A program made the translations under genes and the position numbers. This document shows positions 24,979 through 34,324 of a stretch of 64,000 nucleotides of DNA, one piece after another. Where the stretch lies: assembly GCA_035304385.1 (NCBI GenBank), contig DATGQD010000026.1:24954-88953 (forward strand), written 5' to 3'. The stretch's first letter is position 1. Each line of letters starts with the position of its first letter. The notes below the pieces were generated by a model. It did no database searches. It saw only the letters and a program-made list of their open reading frames with translations, and was not told the origin of the DNA. This DNA is from ZC4RG29 sp035304385 (GTDB lineage: Bacteria; Bacteroidota; Bacteroidia; Cytophagales; Cyclobacteriaceae).

Positions 24979-25021
24979 CAAATGTACCATCTAATCGTGC
25001 CAATCGGACTGATGATATTCA
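24979..25021 (-). promoter_or_regulatory. Promoter of the PRTase-usp operon: imperfect dyad plus perfect -7 box
   Basis: TGAT-GATA-TTCA at 25010-25021 (core TGA-N6-TCA, centre 25015.5) and minus-strand -7 box TACATTTG at 24986-24979. Distance 29.5 bp as at the other sites. The predicted start (about 24973) lies next to ATG 24972, implying a near-leaderless message. Confidence 0.65.
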
Positions 25022-25066
25022 CGGGCATGGCTGATTATTGTCAGGTTACCCGGGATTGGATGAGGC

Positions 25067-25110
25067 AAAAAAAAAGTGCCCCGATGAACCACCCAGATCA
25101 TACGGGGCAC
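25067..25110 (-). terminator. Rho-independent terminator of the Rnk/GreA-like gene
   Basis: On the minus strand the stem GTGCCCCG/CGGGGCAC (25110-25103 with 25083-25076) is followed by nine T residues (25075-25067). It lies 65 bp after the stop of the Rnk/GreA-like gene and insulates the PRTase-usp promoter. Confidence 0.9.
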
Positions 25111-25174
25111 AGCTGCGCGCCCTACTAACCCCCTCTTGCAGTCTTAGGCAACGCAGCAAGCTTATTGCGGATCG

Positions 25175-25603
25175 CTACAGGTGAAAATCACCCGCCGCTT
25201 CCGGCTGATAAATCAGTTTTTCAATGCGGAATTTTCCCATGCCACCGGGGACCTTCCAGGATACAACATCGCCTACCTGTCTGCCCAACAAGGCATGACC
25301 GATCGGCGTGAAGACGGAAATCTTCCGGTTGCGGCTATCCGCATCTTGCGGATAGGTTATCGTAATATCGACGCTCTTGCCGCTTGACATATCCCTAAGC
25401 AAAATCTTAGAGTTCATCGTTACGACGTCCCGTGATATATTCTCCTGCGACAGCATCCTCGCTACCTTCAAATCATGCATCAGCTGGTTCACCGTATCCG
25501 GCGTCTTATTTTTCAAAGACGCGAATTCAATCAGCCCCAGTATACGCTGGTAATCATTGAACGTGACGAACATCTGTCTTTGTGCTGTAGTATCCATAGT
25601 CAT
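25175..25603 (-). CDS. Rnk/GreA-family RNA polymerase secondary-channel protein
   Basis: 142 residues. The N-terminal part forms a short helical hairpin, shorter than the GreA coiled coil. The C-terminal FKBP-like domain has ISVFTPIGHALLGRQVGDVVSW, the GreA/GreB/Rnk signature. The length is that of Rnk rather than GreA (about 158). Such proteins bind RNA polymerase and alter elongation or initiation. ATG at 25603 or 25597. A minus-strand -7 box TATTTTTG at 25637-25630 lies upstream, with a leader of about 20 bases. Confidence 0.82.
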   Translation of the reverse strand: MTMDTTAQRQMFVTFNDYQRILGLIEFASLKNKTPDTVNQLMHDLKVARMLSQENISRDVVTMNSKILLRDMSSGKSVDITITYPQDADSRNRKISVFTPIGHALLGRQVGDVVSWKVPGGMGKFRIEKLIYQPEAAGDFHL

Positions 25604-25629
25604 TTCCTTAATTGCAGTATCCGTGCCAA

Positions 25630-25637
25630 CAAAAATA
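25630..25637 (-). promoter_or_regulatory. -7 box of the Rnk/GreA-like gene
   Basis: TATTTTTG on the minus strand, a full match to TAnnTTTG. No Crp/Fnr-type dyad is found at the 29.5-bp position, so this promoter looks constitutive or otherwise controlled. Confidence 0.6.
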
Positions 25638-25696
25638 GGCCTCAGAACCCATCCCTGACGGGTTTGCGATTGGCCTTATATGAGTATAAACGCTCC

Positions 25697-25717
25697 AGTG
25701 GGTAAAAAATTCCCACT
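25697..25717. repeat. Inverted repeat AGTGGG-N9-CCCACT before the histidine kinase
   Basis: Perfect 6-bp arms (25697-25702 and 25712-25717) around an A/T-rich 9-base spacer. No T-run on either side, so not a terminator. It lies 50 bp upstream of the kinase -7 box and could be an operator or a response-regulator site. Confidence 0.4.
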
Positions 25718-25766
25718 TTGGACGAACTTTTCCTTACGCCGGGTTCTTTATGTTACACGGCTTATT

Positions 25767-25774
25767 TACTTTTG
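25767..25774 (+). promoter_or_regulatory. -7 box of the two-component operon
   Basis: TACTTTTG, a full match to TAnnTTTG, 16 bp before the ATG at 25791. Predicted leader about 11 bases. Confidence 0.6.
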
Positions 25775-25790
25775 ATCCGCTATACCCCCT

Positions 25791-26906
25791 ATGTCATCAC
25801 AAGATCACGCTTTGCGAGAACGCATTAAGGAACTTAAGTGCATCTACGAGCTCTCGCGGATAGGGGCTTCATCACCTGACCTGGCCACGGTCTTGCAGAA
25901 GACGCTGAAAATTCTGCCAGCGTCAATGCAGTTCCCACGACGAGCGGTAGCACGCATTCGTGCGGGCGGCCAGGAATACGGAACGCCGGAATTCAATCGT
26001 ACCGAGGTGCGCATTTCGTCGCCCATCCTGGTGGGACGGAAGAAATTCGGCAGCGTGTCCGTAGGCTACTTAAGACAAAACAATAAAACGTCGCCAACGT
26101 TCCTTCCCGAGGAACGAAAACTCCTTTTGGTCGTTTCCCGTGAACTCTCGTTCATCGTGCAGCGCTACCAGGCCGAAGAGGAAAAGCAACGATTAAAATT
26201 ACAGCTGCAGCACGTTGAGCGGCTTGCGTTTGTAGGCGAGCTTACTGCGGGGATAGCCCACGAGCTTAACGAGCCGCTAGGCCGGATTCTGGGATTTGCG
26301 CAATTGATCCGGAAAGGAGGGCCGTTGAACGCACAACAAGAGGCCGACATGGAGCGCATCCTGAAGGCATCCCTGTACACGCGTGAGATCATCAAAAAGC
26401 TGATGATCTTCTCGCGGCAAATGCCCCCCCAGATATCAGAGGTGAACCTGAACGAGACCGTTTCCAATATCCTTTACTTTATGGATGCGCCTTACTTCTC
26501 CGGAAACATCAGGATCACAAAAAAACTGTATCCCGACCTGCCGGTTATTCGCGCCGATGCGGTCCAGATCAGCCAGGTGCTTGTAAACCTACTTACGAAC
26601 GCGATCCACGCTATGCCTGACGGAGGAGATGTGATGATCTCAACCGGTTGCCGCGATGGGTTTGTAACGCTCACCGTAAAAGACAATGGCGTGGGCATGC
26701 CACCGGAGATAAGAGAAAAGATTTTTGAGCCCTTCTACACGACCAAACCGGTCGGACAAGGAACAGGCCTGGGCCTGTCGGTAGTGGATGGCATCGTCTC
26801 GGCCCACGGAGGCCGCATCAACGTGACCAGCGCACCCGGCAAGGGTTCGCGCTTTGAAGTATTGATCCCGGTGCGACTGCGCACCAGGAAATTGAAAGCA
26901 CTATGA
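25791..26906 (+). CDS. Sensor histidine kinase, NtrB-like, soluble
   Basis: 371 residues, no membrane segment. Residues ~10-130 look like a GAF-type sensor domain, then a short coiled coil. The H-box is AGIAHELNEPLG with phospho-acceptor H157. N, G1 and G2 boxes follow: NLLTNAIHAMPDGG, VKDNGVGMPPEI and GTGLGLSVVDGIV. Its stop overlaps the start of the sigma-54 response regulator (ATGA), so they are a cognate pair. The signal is unknown; a cytoplasmic input is implied. Confidence 0.9.
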   Translation: MSSQDHALRERIKELKCIYELSRIGASSPDLATVLQKTLKILPASMQFPRRAVARIRAGGQEYGTPEFNRTEVRISSPILVGRKKFGSVSVGYLRQNNKTSPTFLPEERKLLLVVSRELSFIVQRYQAEEEKQRLKLQLQHVERLAFVGELTAGIAHELNEPLGRILGFAQLIRKGGPLNAQQEADMERILKASLYTREIIKKLMIFSRQMPPQISEVNLNETVSNILYFMDAPYFSGNIRITKKLYPDLPVIRADAVQISQVLVNLLTNAIHAMPDGGDVMISTGCRDGFVTLTVKDNGVGMPPEIREKIFEPFYTTKPVGQGTGLGLSVVDGIVSAHGGRINVTSAPGKGSRFEVLIPVRLRTRKLKAL

Positions 26907-28246
26907 GCAAGAAACCGGAAGAACATAGCGTACTCGTTGTCGACGACTCCGAAGAGACGGTTGAATTGATCAAACGTAACCTCGAAGGCGTTGGCTACCA
27001 GGTTTATGCCGCCCATAACGTACCCGACGGTGTGGCGATACTGGAGTCCGTTGAAATCGACCTGGTCATTACAGATCTCAAGATGCCGGGGCAAAGCGGC
27101 ATCCACCTGATCCGGCACGTTTCTGATAACTACCACGGCGTAGGCGTGCTGGTAATTACTGGTTTCCCGTCGATACAAGGTGCGGTTGAATCCATCAAGA
27201 TTGGCGCTGAAGAGTATCTTGTAAAACCCTTCACCGACGACGAATTGTTTAAGGCGGTCGACCGCGTCGTGGTGCGCTCCCGCGTTCACAAACGTAAGGA
27301 TGGCGGGCGACTAAGGCCGCAAAATTTTGGAATCATCGGTGAGTCGGAAGGCATGCTCAAAGTATTCCGAACTATCGAAAAAATACGCTCGACGAACGCC
27401 ACAGTATTGATCTCCGGAGAAAGCGGTACCGGCAAAGAACTTGTGGCACGCGCAGTCCACTACGGCGGAAAGGGATCCAAGGCGCCGTTTGTTCCTGTCA
27501 ACTGCGGCGGCATACCGGACACCCTGCTGGAGAGTGAATTGTTTGGCCATGTGAAAGGTGCATTTACTGGCGCTACCGAAACACGTACAGGCTTTTTTCA
27601 GACAGCAGAGGGCGGCACTATCTTCCTGGATGAGATCAGCAACACCAGCCTGGCTATGCAGGCCAAGCTGCTCCGCGTGCTGCAGGAGAAGGAGTTCTAT
27701 ATGGTCGGATCGAAGAAGCCTCTCAAAGCCAACGTGCGGGTTATTGCGGCGACGAACGTAGACTTGATGCAATTGGTGAAGAAGGGACTATTTCGCGAGG
27801 ACCTATACTACCGGTTGTACATTCTATATATAGAGTTACCGCCGCTACGCGACCGGGGTAACGACATCGACCTGCTGATCGACTTTTTTAAGACGAAATA
27901 TTCCGGTGAATTAAACCGCGGCGACATCTCCTTTACGCCCAGGGCGTTGAAAGCACTCCGCAACTACTCATGGCCGGGCAACGTCAGAGAATTGCAAAAT
28001 CTCGTGCACCGGCTCGTCATCCTCGCGGAAGAGGATGTGATCGACGTGCCCGATCTTCCTGAATCGTTCCGGTACTCTGCCTCACGGTCCAAAGGACTCG
28101 ACCGCACCTTACAGGAAGTTGAACAGGAATACATCCAGGCGGTGCTGGCTGCGAATAAGAATAACATTTCCCGGACCGCCGGGATTCTTGGCATCGACAG
28201 AAAAACGCTGCGCGAAAAGATCAAGCGTTATCAGCCACTGCGATAG
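26903..28246 (+). CDS. Sigma-54-dependent response regulator (NtrC family)
   Basis: 447 residues: receiver domain with phospho-acceptor D58 (VITDLKMPG) and K108 in VKPF, AAA+ domain with Walker A GESGTGKE (172-179) and the sigma-54 contact loop GAFTGA (219-224), then a Fis-type helix-turn-helix at the C-terminus (SRTAGILGIDRKTLREKIKRY). It should activate -24/-12 promoters after phosphorylation by the upstream kinase. No convincing -24/-12 promoter was seen in the intergenic gaps of this window, so its targets are probably elsewhere. Confidence 0.93.
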   Translation: MSKKPEEHSVLVVDDSEETVELIKRNLEGVGYQVYAAHNVPDGVAILESVEIDLVITDLKMPGQSGIHLIRHVSDNYHGVGVLVITGFPSIQGAVESIKIGAEEYLVKPFTDDELFKAVDRVVVRSRVHKRKDGGRLRPQNFGIIGESEGMLKVFRTIEKIRSTNATVLISGESGTGKELVARAVHYGGKGSKAPFVPVNCGGIPDTLLESELFGHVKGAFTGATETRTGFFQTAEGGTIFLDEISNTSLAMQAKLLRVLQEKEFYMVGSKKPLKANVRVIAATNVDLMQLVKKGLFREDLYYRLYILYIELPPLRDRGNDIDLLIDFFKTKYSGELNRGDISFTPRALKALRNYSWPGNVRELQNLVHRLVILAEEDVIDVPDLPESFRYSASRSKGLDRTLQEVEQEYIQAVLAANKNNISRTAGILGIDRKTLREKIKRYQPLR

Positions 28247-28355
28247 TAAGCCGCTTCAACTGAAAAAGGCGACATTCCGCGGCACGATTGAGGCATGATT
28301 TGTGTTTTCAGGTTAACGCCCAACGATCTCGAATATTGAAACGCGGGCGTGTGTA

Positions 28356-29408
28356 ATGATTGAAGAAACTTTCCTTAAATTCACCCCTCAAAAAAAGGGG
28401 ATGGCGTCGGACATTTTAGAGGAAGCGACCGCCGGCCTTGAACGAAAGGGGTATCTTGACATCCCCATCGAACAGGACGTCGATCTTGTGGCCGCAATCA
28501 ATCGAATGCGGAAAGAAAAAAATGCCGTTATTCTCGCGCACTATTACCAGGAGCCTGCAATCCAGGACATCGCCGATTACGTTGGCGACAGCCTGGGGCT
28601 CTCACAACAAGCGGAGAAGACGACAGCCGACATGATCGTGTTTGCCGGCGTACACTTCATGGGCGAAACGGCGAAGATCATTAACCCGGGCAAGAAAGTG
28701 GTTCTGCCCGACCTCAAAGCGGGCTGCTCGCTTGCCGACTCGGCCGAGCCCGAAGCCTTCCGCCGGTTCCGCGAAGCGCATCCCGATCACGTGGTGGTCA
28801 CCTACATTAACTGCTCCGCGGCCATCAAAGCCTTAAGCGATATCATCTGTACCTCCGCCAACGCGGAAAAGATCATTCGCTCCATTCCCCAGGACAAGCC
28901 CATCATCTTTGCGCCGGATAAAAATCTCGGACGATACCTGATTCGCAAGACCGGCCGCGACATGCTGCTGTGGGAGGGAGCCTGCATCGTCCATGAGGCG
29001 TTTGCTATCGACAAGCTGTTGGCGCTGCAACAAGAACATCCCCAGGCTAAGATCATCGCACACCCCGAATCCGAGTCGCATATACTTGACGTAGCCCACT
29101 ACGTGGGCTCCACTACCGGGATGGTTAACTTCGTGAAGAACGATAGCGCCAGCACCTATATCATCGCCACCGAGGCCGGTATCCTTCATAAGATGGCGCA
29201 GGAGGTTCCTGGCAAGACGCTCATTCCCGCGCCAAGTCATGAGGACAACACCTGCGCGTGTAGTGAATGCCCCTTTATGAGGCTCAACACTATGGAAAAA
29301 CTTTACCTCTGCCTCAAGTACGAAAAGCCTGAAATCACGGTGCCCGAAGACGTCCGACTGAAGGCGCTTATTCCCATACAACGGATGCTTGAGATCTCCA
29401 AAAGCTGA
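28356..29408 (+). CDS. nadA: Quinolinate synthase
   Basis: 350 residues; makes quinolinate from iminoaspartate and dihydroxyacetone phosphate in NAD synthesis. Cysteines for the 4Fe-4S cluster are in AGCSLADS, INCSAAIKA and CACSECPFM, and AHYYQEPAIQD is the family hallmark. ATG 28356 is used; ATG 28401 is also possible, since the first 15 residues are poorly conserved in type. Three bases separate it from nadB, which supplies its substrate. Confidence 0.94.
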   Translation: MIEETFLKFTPQKKGMASDILEEATAGLERKGYLDIPIEQDVDLVAAINRMRKEKNAVILAHYYQEPAIQDIADYVGDSLGLSQQAEKTTADMIVFAGVHFMGETAKIINPGKKVVLPDLKAGCSLADSAEPEAFRRFREAHPDHVVVTYINCSAAIKALSDIICTSANAEKIIRSIPQDKPIIFAPDKNLGRYLIRKTGRDMLLWEGACIVHEAFAIDKLLALQQEHPQAKIIAHPESESHILDVAHYVGSTTGMVNFVKNDSASTYIIATEAGILHKMAQEVPGKTLIPAPSHEDNTCACSECPFMRLNTMEKLYLCLKYEKPEITVPEDVRLKALIPIQRMLEISKS

Positions 29409-29411
29409 TAC

Positions 29412-30989
29412 ATGCCCGTTACGGATGTGCTCATTATCGGGTCGGGTATTGCCGGCCTTTCCTTTGCCATAAAAGTTGCGCGACGATTCCCCGACCACAC
29501 GGTCACGGTCATCACCAAATCGGACGACAGTGAATCGAACACCAAGTACGCGCAAGGTGGTATCGCGGTCGTCCTCGATGAGATTACAGACTCCTTTGAA
29601 AAGCATATAGCCGATACGTTACGCGCCGGGGACGGTCTCTGTGATCCGGACATCGTTGAGCTCGTTGTTCGCGAGGGACCGGAACGACTCGATGAGATTA
29701 TTACCTGGGGCATCGAGTTCGACCAGGACGCCTCAGGCAAGTTTGCCCTCGGCAGGGAAGGCGGCCATACGGCGCGCCGCATTATTCACTACAAGGACGT
29801 GACCGGACTACAGGTGGAAAAAGGGCTGCTAAAACAAATCGAGCTGCTGCCCAACGTTACCTTGTTGTCTCATCATTTTTCGATCGACCTGATCACAGAA
29901 CACCACTTTCAACGGCGGATTTCCCGACCAGAACCCGGGATTACGTGCTATGGTGCGTATGTTCTGGACGAGCAGAGTTGCCGCATCGAAAAGTATGTCG
30001 CGCGGGTGACGCTGCTGGCCACGGGCGGCTCGGGCCAGGTATATCGTACGACGACCAATCCCGTTATTGCTACCGGCGACGGCGTGGCCATGGCCTACCG
30101 CGCTATGGCCCGCGTTCGTGACATGGCCTACATCCAGTTTCATCCGACCGCGTTTTATTCGCAGGATGACAACCCGGCGTTTCTCATCACGGAAGCGATC
30201 CGGGGTCATGGCGCCTATCTCCGCACGCGCGACGGGGAACGGTTCATGCTGCGGTATGACGACCGCGGCGAACTGGCGTCGCGCGATATCGTTGCACAGG
30301 CAATCGACCACGAATTGATCACGCGCGGTGATGAATGTGTGTATCTCGACTGCACCCATTTCGACAAAGACGTGATCGATTCCCACTTTCCCAACATCTA
30401 CAGCAAATGCCTCAGCAAGGGTATTGATATTACCCGGGAGTGGATACCGGTGGTGCCGGCAGCACACTATCAATGCGGCGGCATCGAAGTCAACGAATAC
30501 GGGGCGACGTCCATCAACAACCTGTACGCGTGTGGCGAATGTTCGCGTACGGGCCTTCATGGCGCCAACCGCCTCGCATCAAACTCTTTGCTTGAGGCGA
30601 TCGTCTTTGCACACCGATGCTTTCTGGACCTGGAGGGACGCCTCGAGGATATCCGTATCCCTGACAACATTCCCGACTGGAATGCCGAAGGGACTATTGT
30701 CCCCAAAGAACAAATACTCATCACGCACAACCGCAAAGAGCTTCGCGATCTGATGAGCGACTACGTTGCCATCGTACGCTCCAACGATCGCCTGACACGG
30801 GCACTGAAACGTACGCGTATTTTGTTCGAAGAGACCGAACGTCTGTATCAAAGCGCTGTCCTTTCTCCGCAGCTCTGCGAACTCCGTAACCTCATTACCG
30901 TAGCGTACCTCATCACCACCGATTCCCTGGAGAAAAAGGAAAATAAGGGGACCTTTTTTAACATGGACCTTACAGCGAAAAAGGTCTGA
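29412..30989 (+). CDS. nadB: L-aspartate oxidase
   Basis: 525-residue flavoprotein oxidising L-aspartate to iminoaspartate, using fumarate or O2. FAD-binding GSGIAGLSFA at the N-terminus, TKYAQGGIAVV, FHPTAFY, ELASRDIVAQ with the catalytic Arg, and ACGECSRTGLHGANRLASN are all present. Cytoplasmic. It forms an operon with nadA; nadC is not in the window. Confidence 0.95.
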   Translation: MPVTDVLIIGSGIAGLSFAIKVARRFPDHTVTVITKSDDSESNTKYAQGGIAVVLDEITDSFEKHIADTLRAGDGLCDPDIVELVVREGPERLDEIITWGIEFDQDASGKFALGREGGHTARRIIHYKDVTGLQVEKGLLKQIELLPNVTLLSHHFSIDLITEHHFQRRISRPEPGITCYGAYVLDEQSCRIEKYVARVTLLATGGSGQVYRTTTNPVIATGDGVAMAYRAMARVRDMAYIQFHPTAFYSQDDNPAFLITEAIRGHGAYLRTRDGERFMLRYDDRGELASRDIVAQAIDHELITRGDECVYLDCTHFDKDVIDSHFPNIYSKCLSKGIDITREWIPVVPAAHYQCGGIEVNEYGATSINNLYACGECSRTGLHGANRLASNSLLEAIVFAHRCFLDLEGRLEDIRIPDNIPDWNAEGTIVPKEQILITHNRKELRDLMSDYVAIVRSNDRLTRALKRTRILFEETERLYQSAVLSPQLCELRNLITVAYLITTDSLEKKENKGTFFNMDLTAKKV

Positions 30990-31156
30990 ACCGGCGTCCT
31001 TCCCGGTACCAATTCTGGAAATTTTTTTTCGATTCGGGAGCCAAAGGCATTGATATGCTGGTTATTACATTATATTCGATGCGATTTTTCTCTGGTATGT
31101 CCTTTGAACACTTATCAGAAAACCCTCCTTTCATTACATCAGTAAGCTATCGATTC

Positions 31157-33010
31157 ATGAGACGCCGTCTCCTAAAGATGAACGTCTGGGCTGTGCTGGG
31201 AGCTGTCCTGGCGACCTTCGTACCTGGCGTGGGTTTCGGACAAACCGGTCCGGGAGGCGTTGGAAATTCCTCCAACAATGTGCTCTGGCTTAGCGCCGAT
31301 TATGGAGTATACAGTGATGCGGGCGTTACACCGGCCACGAACGGAGCCAACGTACGCCAATGGAACGACAGGTCCGGAAACAACAAACACGCCGTGGAAA
31401 CCGACGCCAGCCACCGACCCAACTACCAGGTCAATCAGATGAACGGATTGCCTGTGCTGCGCTTTTCGGGGAGCGCTGATGACCGAATTCTTTCGAGTGG
31501 TGTGACTACCAATAATCGTGCTACGGTATGGGTGGTGGCACGGTATTTTTCGTTACCTAGAGATAACCCCGGACTGTTGCAGGGCTCTAGCACTCCATTT
31601 ACCACTGATGCGGCTGAAAAAAGCATTGGGATGTGGATCAGTTCCACGAGCTCCCGTGTGTGGGGCCGTGGTGTGGAGTCGGGGGGTCTTCAGCGGAATC
31701 TACCGCAAAATACGTCTACCAGCGCCAATGCGACGTACGCCATATGCAACATCTACGGGACGACGACGATAAACCAATACGTCAATGGTGTGACTGCAGG
31801 GAGTGTTTCGTATAACGGCACCCTGCGGGATTGGTCGGAGGTGGGCATCGGTCGGCAAGGATCGGAGTCGTGGGATGGCGACATTGCGGAAGTCATCGTT
31901 TTCAATACGGCGTTGAATGAGGCACAACGCATTATTATCGACAACTACCTTGCGGCCAAGTACAACTTCGCCATCACGAATGATTTATACACTCGTGACG
32001 GTGCAGGCTTTGACCATGAGGTGGCGGGCATCGGCCAGGTGAGTGGCGCAAATCATACGGATGCACAAAGTGGAATTGTCAGGATAAACAATCCAAACGG
32101 TCTCGGGAATAGTGAATTCTACCTGTGGGGTCACGACAATGGTCCGTTGCAACCCACCACATCGAACACGCCTGCCGAGGTTGTTGAACGGGTTCAACGG
32201 GTATGGAGCGGCAATAGGATCGGAACGTTTACTTTTAACCTTCATGTCGACTTCGATGGCATTGGAGACCCGGCGTTGGAGAACATGCGATTGATCGTAG
32301 ACACCGACGGTGACGGTTTTTTCAACGACGAGAGTACGGCGACGGGTGGACTGATACCCGCGACGGCCGTCAACGGCACGGTATATAGCTTTCAGGGTAT
32401 CACCCTACCGAATAATAGAAACTTTACGTTTGGCACGGTGGTGACGCCGCTTCCCGTTGACCTCCTGCACTTCGACGCCGGGGAGGATAACGGTGCGGTA
32501 GTCCTTACCTGGTCGACAGCCTCGGAGAAGGACAACAGCCATTTCACTATTGAAAGATCGCCCGACGGCGAGAACTTTCAGTTTGTAGGCATGGTGGACG
32601 GGATGGGTACGATCAGCACACGCACGGATTATTCGTTCACGGATAAGTCGCCATACAAGGGCCGTTCGTATTATCGCTTGTCGCAAACCGACTACAATGG
32701 AACGCAAAAATACATTTCGACAGTGAAGGTAGACGTGGGTGAGGCGGACCCGAAGCTGCGCATGTATCCCAATCCCTCTAATGGCGTATTTGAAATCACC
32801 TTTAAAGATGCTGGCGAGCCGACGCTCATATCCGTTACGGTTCTCGACCTGCGAGGGCACCAGGTGTATGCCGGCGAGTTGCCGGCGAATAAAAACGCCG
32901 CATCAAGAACCTTTGAAGTAGACTTACAGGGCATCGTGTCGCCCGGAATCTACCTGGTAAGTGTTGCGCATGGCAGCGCCAGGGTTGTCGAGCGGATGGT
33001 AGTAGAGTAG
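31157..33010 (+). CDS. Secreted LamG/concanavalin-like protein with T9SS sorting domain
   Basis: 617 residues from ATG 31157 (MRRRLLKMN), chosen because a signal peptide ending GFGQ follows; the frame is open to 31055 but the extra residues do not look like a signal. Residues ~25-250 resemble a LamG/jelly-roll domain (LWLSADYGV, VRQWNDRSGNNKHAV, DGDIAEVIVFN). A second beta domain follows, then a fibronectin-like stretch and a type A T9SS sorting domain (RMYPNPSNGVFEITF). A large surface or released adhesin or glycan-binding protein is likely; no catalytic motif is visible. Confidence 0.85.
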   Translation: MRRRLLKMNVWAVLGAVLATFVPGVGFGQTGPGGVGNSSNNVLWLSADYGVYSDAGVTPATNGANVRQWNDRSGNNKHAVETDASHRPNYQVNQMNGLPVLRFSGSADDRILSSGVTTNNRATVWVVARYFSLPRDNPGLLQGSSTPFTTDAAEKSIGMWISSTSSRVWGRGVESGGLQRNLPQNTSTSANATYAICNIYGTTTINQYVNGVTAGSVSYNGTLRDWSEVGIGRQGSESWDGDIAEVIVFNTALNEAQRIIIDNYLAAKYNFAITNDLYTRDGAGFDHEVAGIGQVSGANHTDAQSGIVRINNPNGLGNSEFYLWGHDNGPLQPTTSNTPAEVVERVQRVWSGNRIGTFTFNLHVDFDGIGDPALENMRLIVDTDGDGFFNDESTATGGLIPATAVNGTVYSFQGITLPNNRNFTFGTVVTPLPVDLLHFDAGEDNGAVVLTWSTASEKDNSHFTIERSPDGENFQFVGMVDGMGTISTRTDYSFTDKSPYKGRSYYRLSQTDYNGTQKYISTVKVDVGEADPKLRMYPNPSNGVFEITFKDAGEPTLISVTVLDLRGHQVYAGELPANKNAASRTFEVDLQGIVSPGIYLVSVAHGSARVVERMVVE

Positions 33011-33041
33011 GTGGAGGTGTCCTTCAACTCTTCAATCTTCC

Positions 33042-34235
33042 TCAATAGTACCTCCCCATCATCGGGTGCTCCACTATAGCGCGGCGAAGGGCGAGCTGGT
33101 CGACAACGCCTTGATAGGCGAAGACCTTTTTGCCGCCTGGCTCGACCAGCAGGGTATAGGGCAGGGCGCCGTTCCAGTCGGGGTCGATGGCTTCGATTAG
33201 TTCGTAGCTGTCTTTTCCATCGAACAGATAGTTCTTAATAGGTGAGGGGACCCCTTTCAGGAAGGACAGCGCCTTCTCTTCGTGCTCGGGCCGGTCGGCA
33301 GAGACGGAGACAAACTCGAAGTCGCGCGCGCCATACATGCGCTGGAGCACCACCAGGTCGGGGTATTCGGCAACACACGGTGCGCACCAGGTAGCCCAAA
33401 CGTTGATGAGTCTGAGTTTGTCGGAGGGATTCTTTACCAGGTCGCGGATGCCTGCCGCGTCGAGTTTGGTCAGTGTTACAGGCTTGGCTTTCCAGTCGGC
33501 CTCGACCTTCTTATTCCATTCGTCCTTCCATCCCCATTTTACGGAACATCCGAACGCCTTGGTGACAGGTTCGGCAACAGGTGTGCCAGCGAGAACTGCG
33601 TCTACGGCATTGCGAAGGTCTTCTGCGTTCCCGGTGCCGGGCTTTTCGTTGGCATCGATTCGGCCTGCATAGCTAAGTTTTCGGTCACGATCAAATACGT
33701 ATGCATGAGGCGTTGTTGAGGGGCCGTACTTGATGGAAACGGCCTGGTCGTCGCCGTCGTACAGATAGGGGAAGTTGTATTTCATGTCGCGCGCCCGGAT
33801 CTGCATCTCCTCGTATGTATCGTTCAGGTCGGTATAGCCACACTCTTCCGGCAGGAGCGCCATCGTGCTGTTGGGCATGATGCCTACCACTGCCACACCC
33901 TTGTCGCGGTAGTCGTTCGTAAATTGAATCATCCGCTCTTCATAGGCCTGGGCAGTAGGGCAATGGTTACAGGTGAAGATGATCACCAAAGCTGAGGCGT
34001 CGGCAAAGTCGGCCAGACTGTAAAATCGGCCGCTAACATCGGGCAGATTGAAATCAGGTGCCTCGTTGCCCGGTTGAAGGGGGTGTACTTCCTGCTCCGG
34101 AACGTGTTGTGGATTCGGCGTAAAGCCCGTTTCTTCGGCTACAGATTCTGCTTCATTCGTGGAGCGTGTCTGACAGGAGGCCACAAGAATCGCCAGGCCG
34201 AGGGCGAAAAGATATGACAGGCGTACGTGTTTCAT
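33042..34235 (-). CDS. Lipoprotein with two thioredoxin-like domains
   Basis: 397 residues from ATG 34235 (MKHVRLS). Lipoprotein signal ending VASC, then an acidic linker. Domain 1 (about 55-230) is AhpC/TSA-like with CNHCP, domain 2 (about 255-395) is TlpA/ResA-like with WCAPC in ATWCAPCVAEYP. Two different redox centres in one envelope protein suggest a thiol-disulfide relay, for instance in cytochrome or extracellular-protein maturation. -7 box TATTTTTG upstream at 34288-34281. Redox partner unknown. Confidence 0.88.
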   Translation of the reverse strand: MKHVRLSYLFALGLAILVASCQTRSTNEAESVAEETGFTPNPQHVPEQEVHPLQPGNEAPDFNLPDVSGRFYSLADFADASALVIIFTCNHCPTAQAYEERMIQFTNDYRDKGVAVVGIMPNSTMALLPEECGYTDLNDTYEEMQIRARDMKYNFPYLYDGDDQAVSIKYGPSTTPHAYVFDRDRKLSYAGRIDANEKPGTGNAEDLRNAVDAVLAGTPVAEPVTKAFGCSVKWGWKDEWNKKVEADWKAKPVTLTKLDAAGIRDLVKNPSDKLRLINVWATWCAPCVAEYPDLVVLQRMYGARDFEFVSVSADRPEHEEKALSFLKGVPSPIKNYLFDGKDSYELIEAIDPDWNGALPYTLLVEPGGKKVFAYQGVVDQLALRRAIVEHPMMGRYY

Positions 34236-34280
34236 AGTTTGTTCGTCGTCATGTGTCGGCATACAGGAAATGCCTTATGC

Positions 34281-34288
34281 CAAAAATA
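34281..34288 (-). promoter_or_regulatory. -7 box of the double-thioredoxin lipoprotein gene
   Basis: Minus-strand TATTTTTG, a full match to TAnnTTTG, about 46 bp before ATG 34235. It sits within 40 bp of the start of the divergent AI-2E-family gene, so both promoters share this short gap. Confidence 0.6.
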
Positions 34289-34324
34289 CAGGGCAAATCT
34301 GTTATATTTTGAAAAATTATATCT

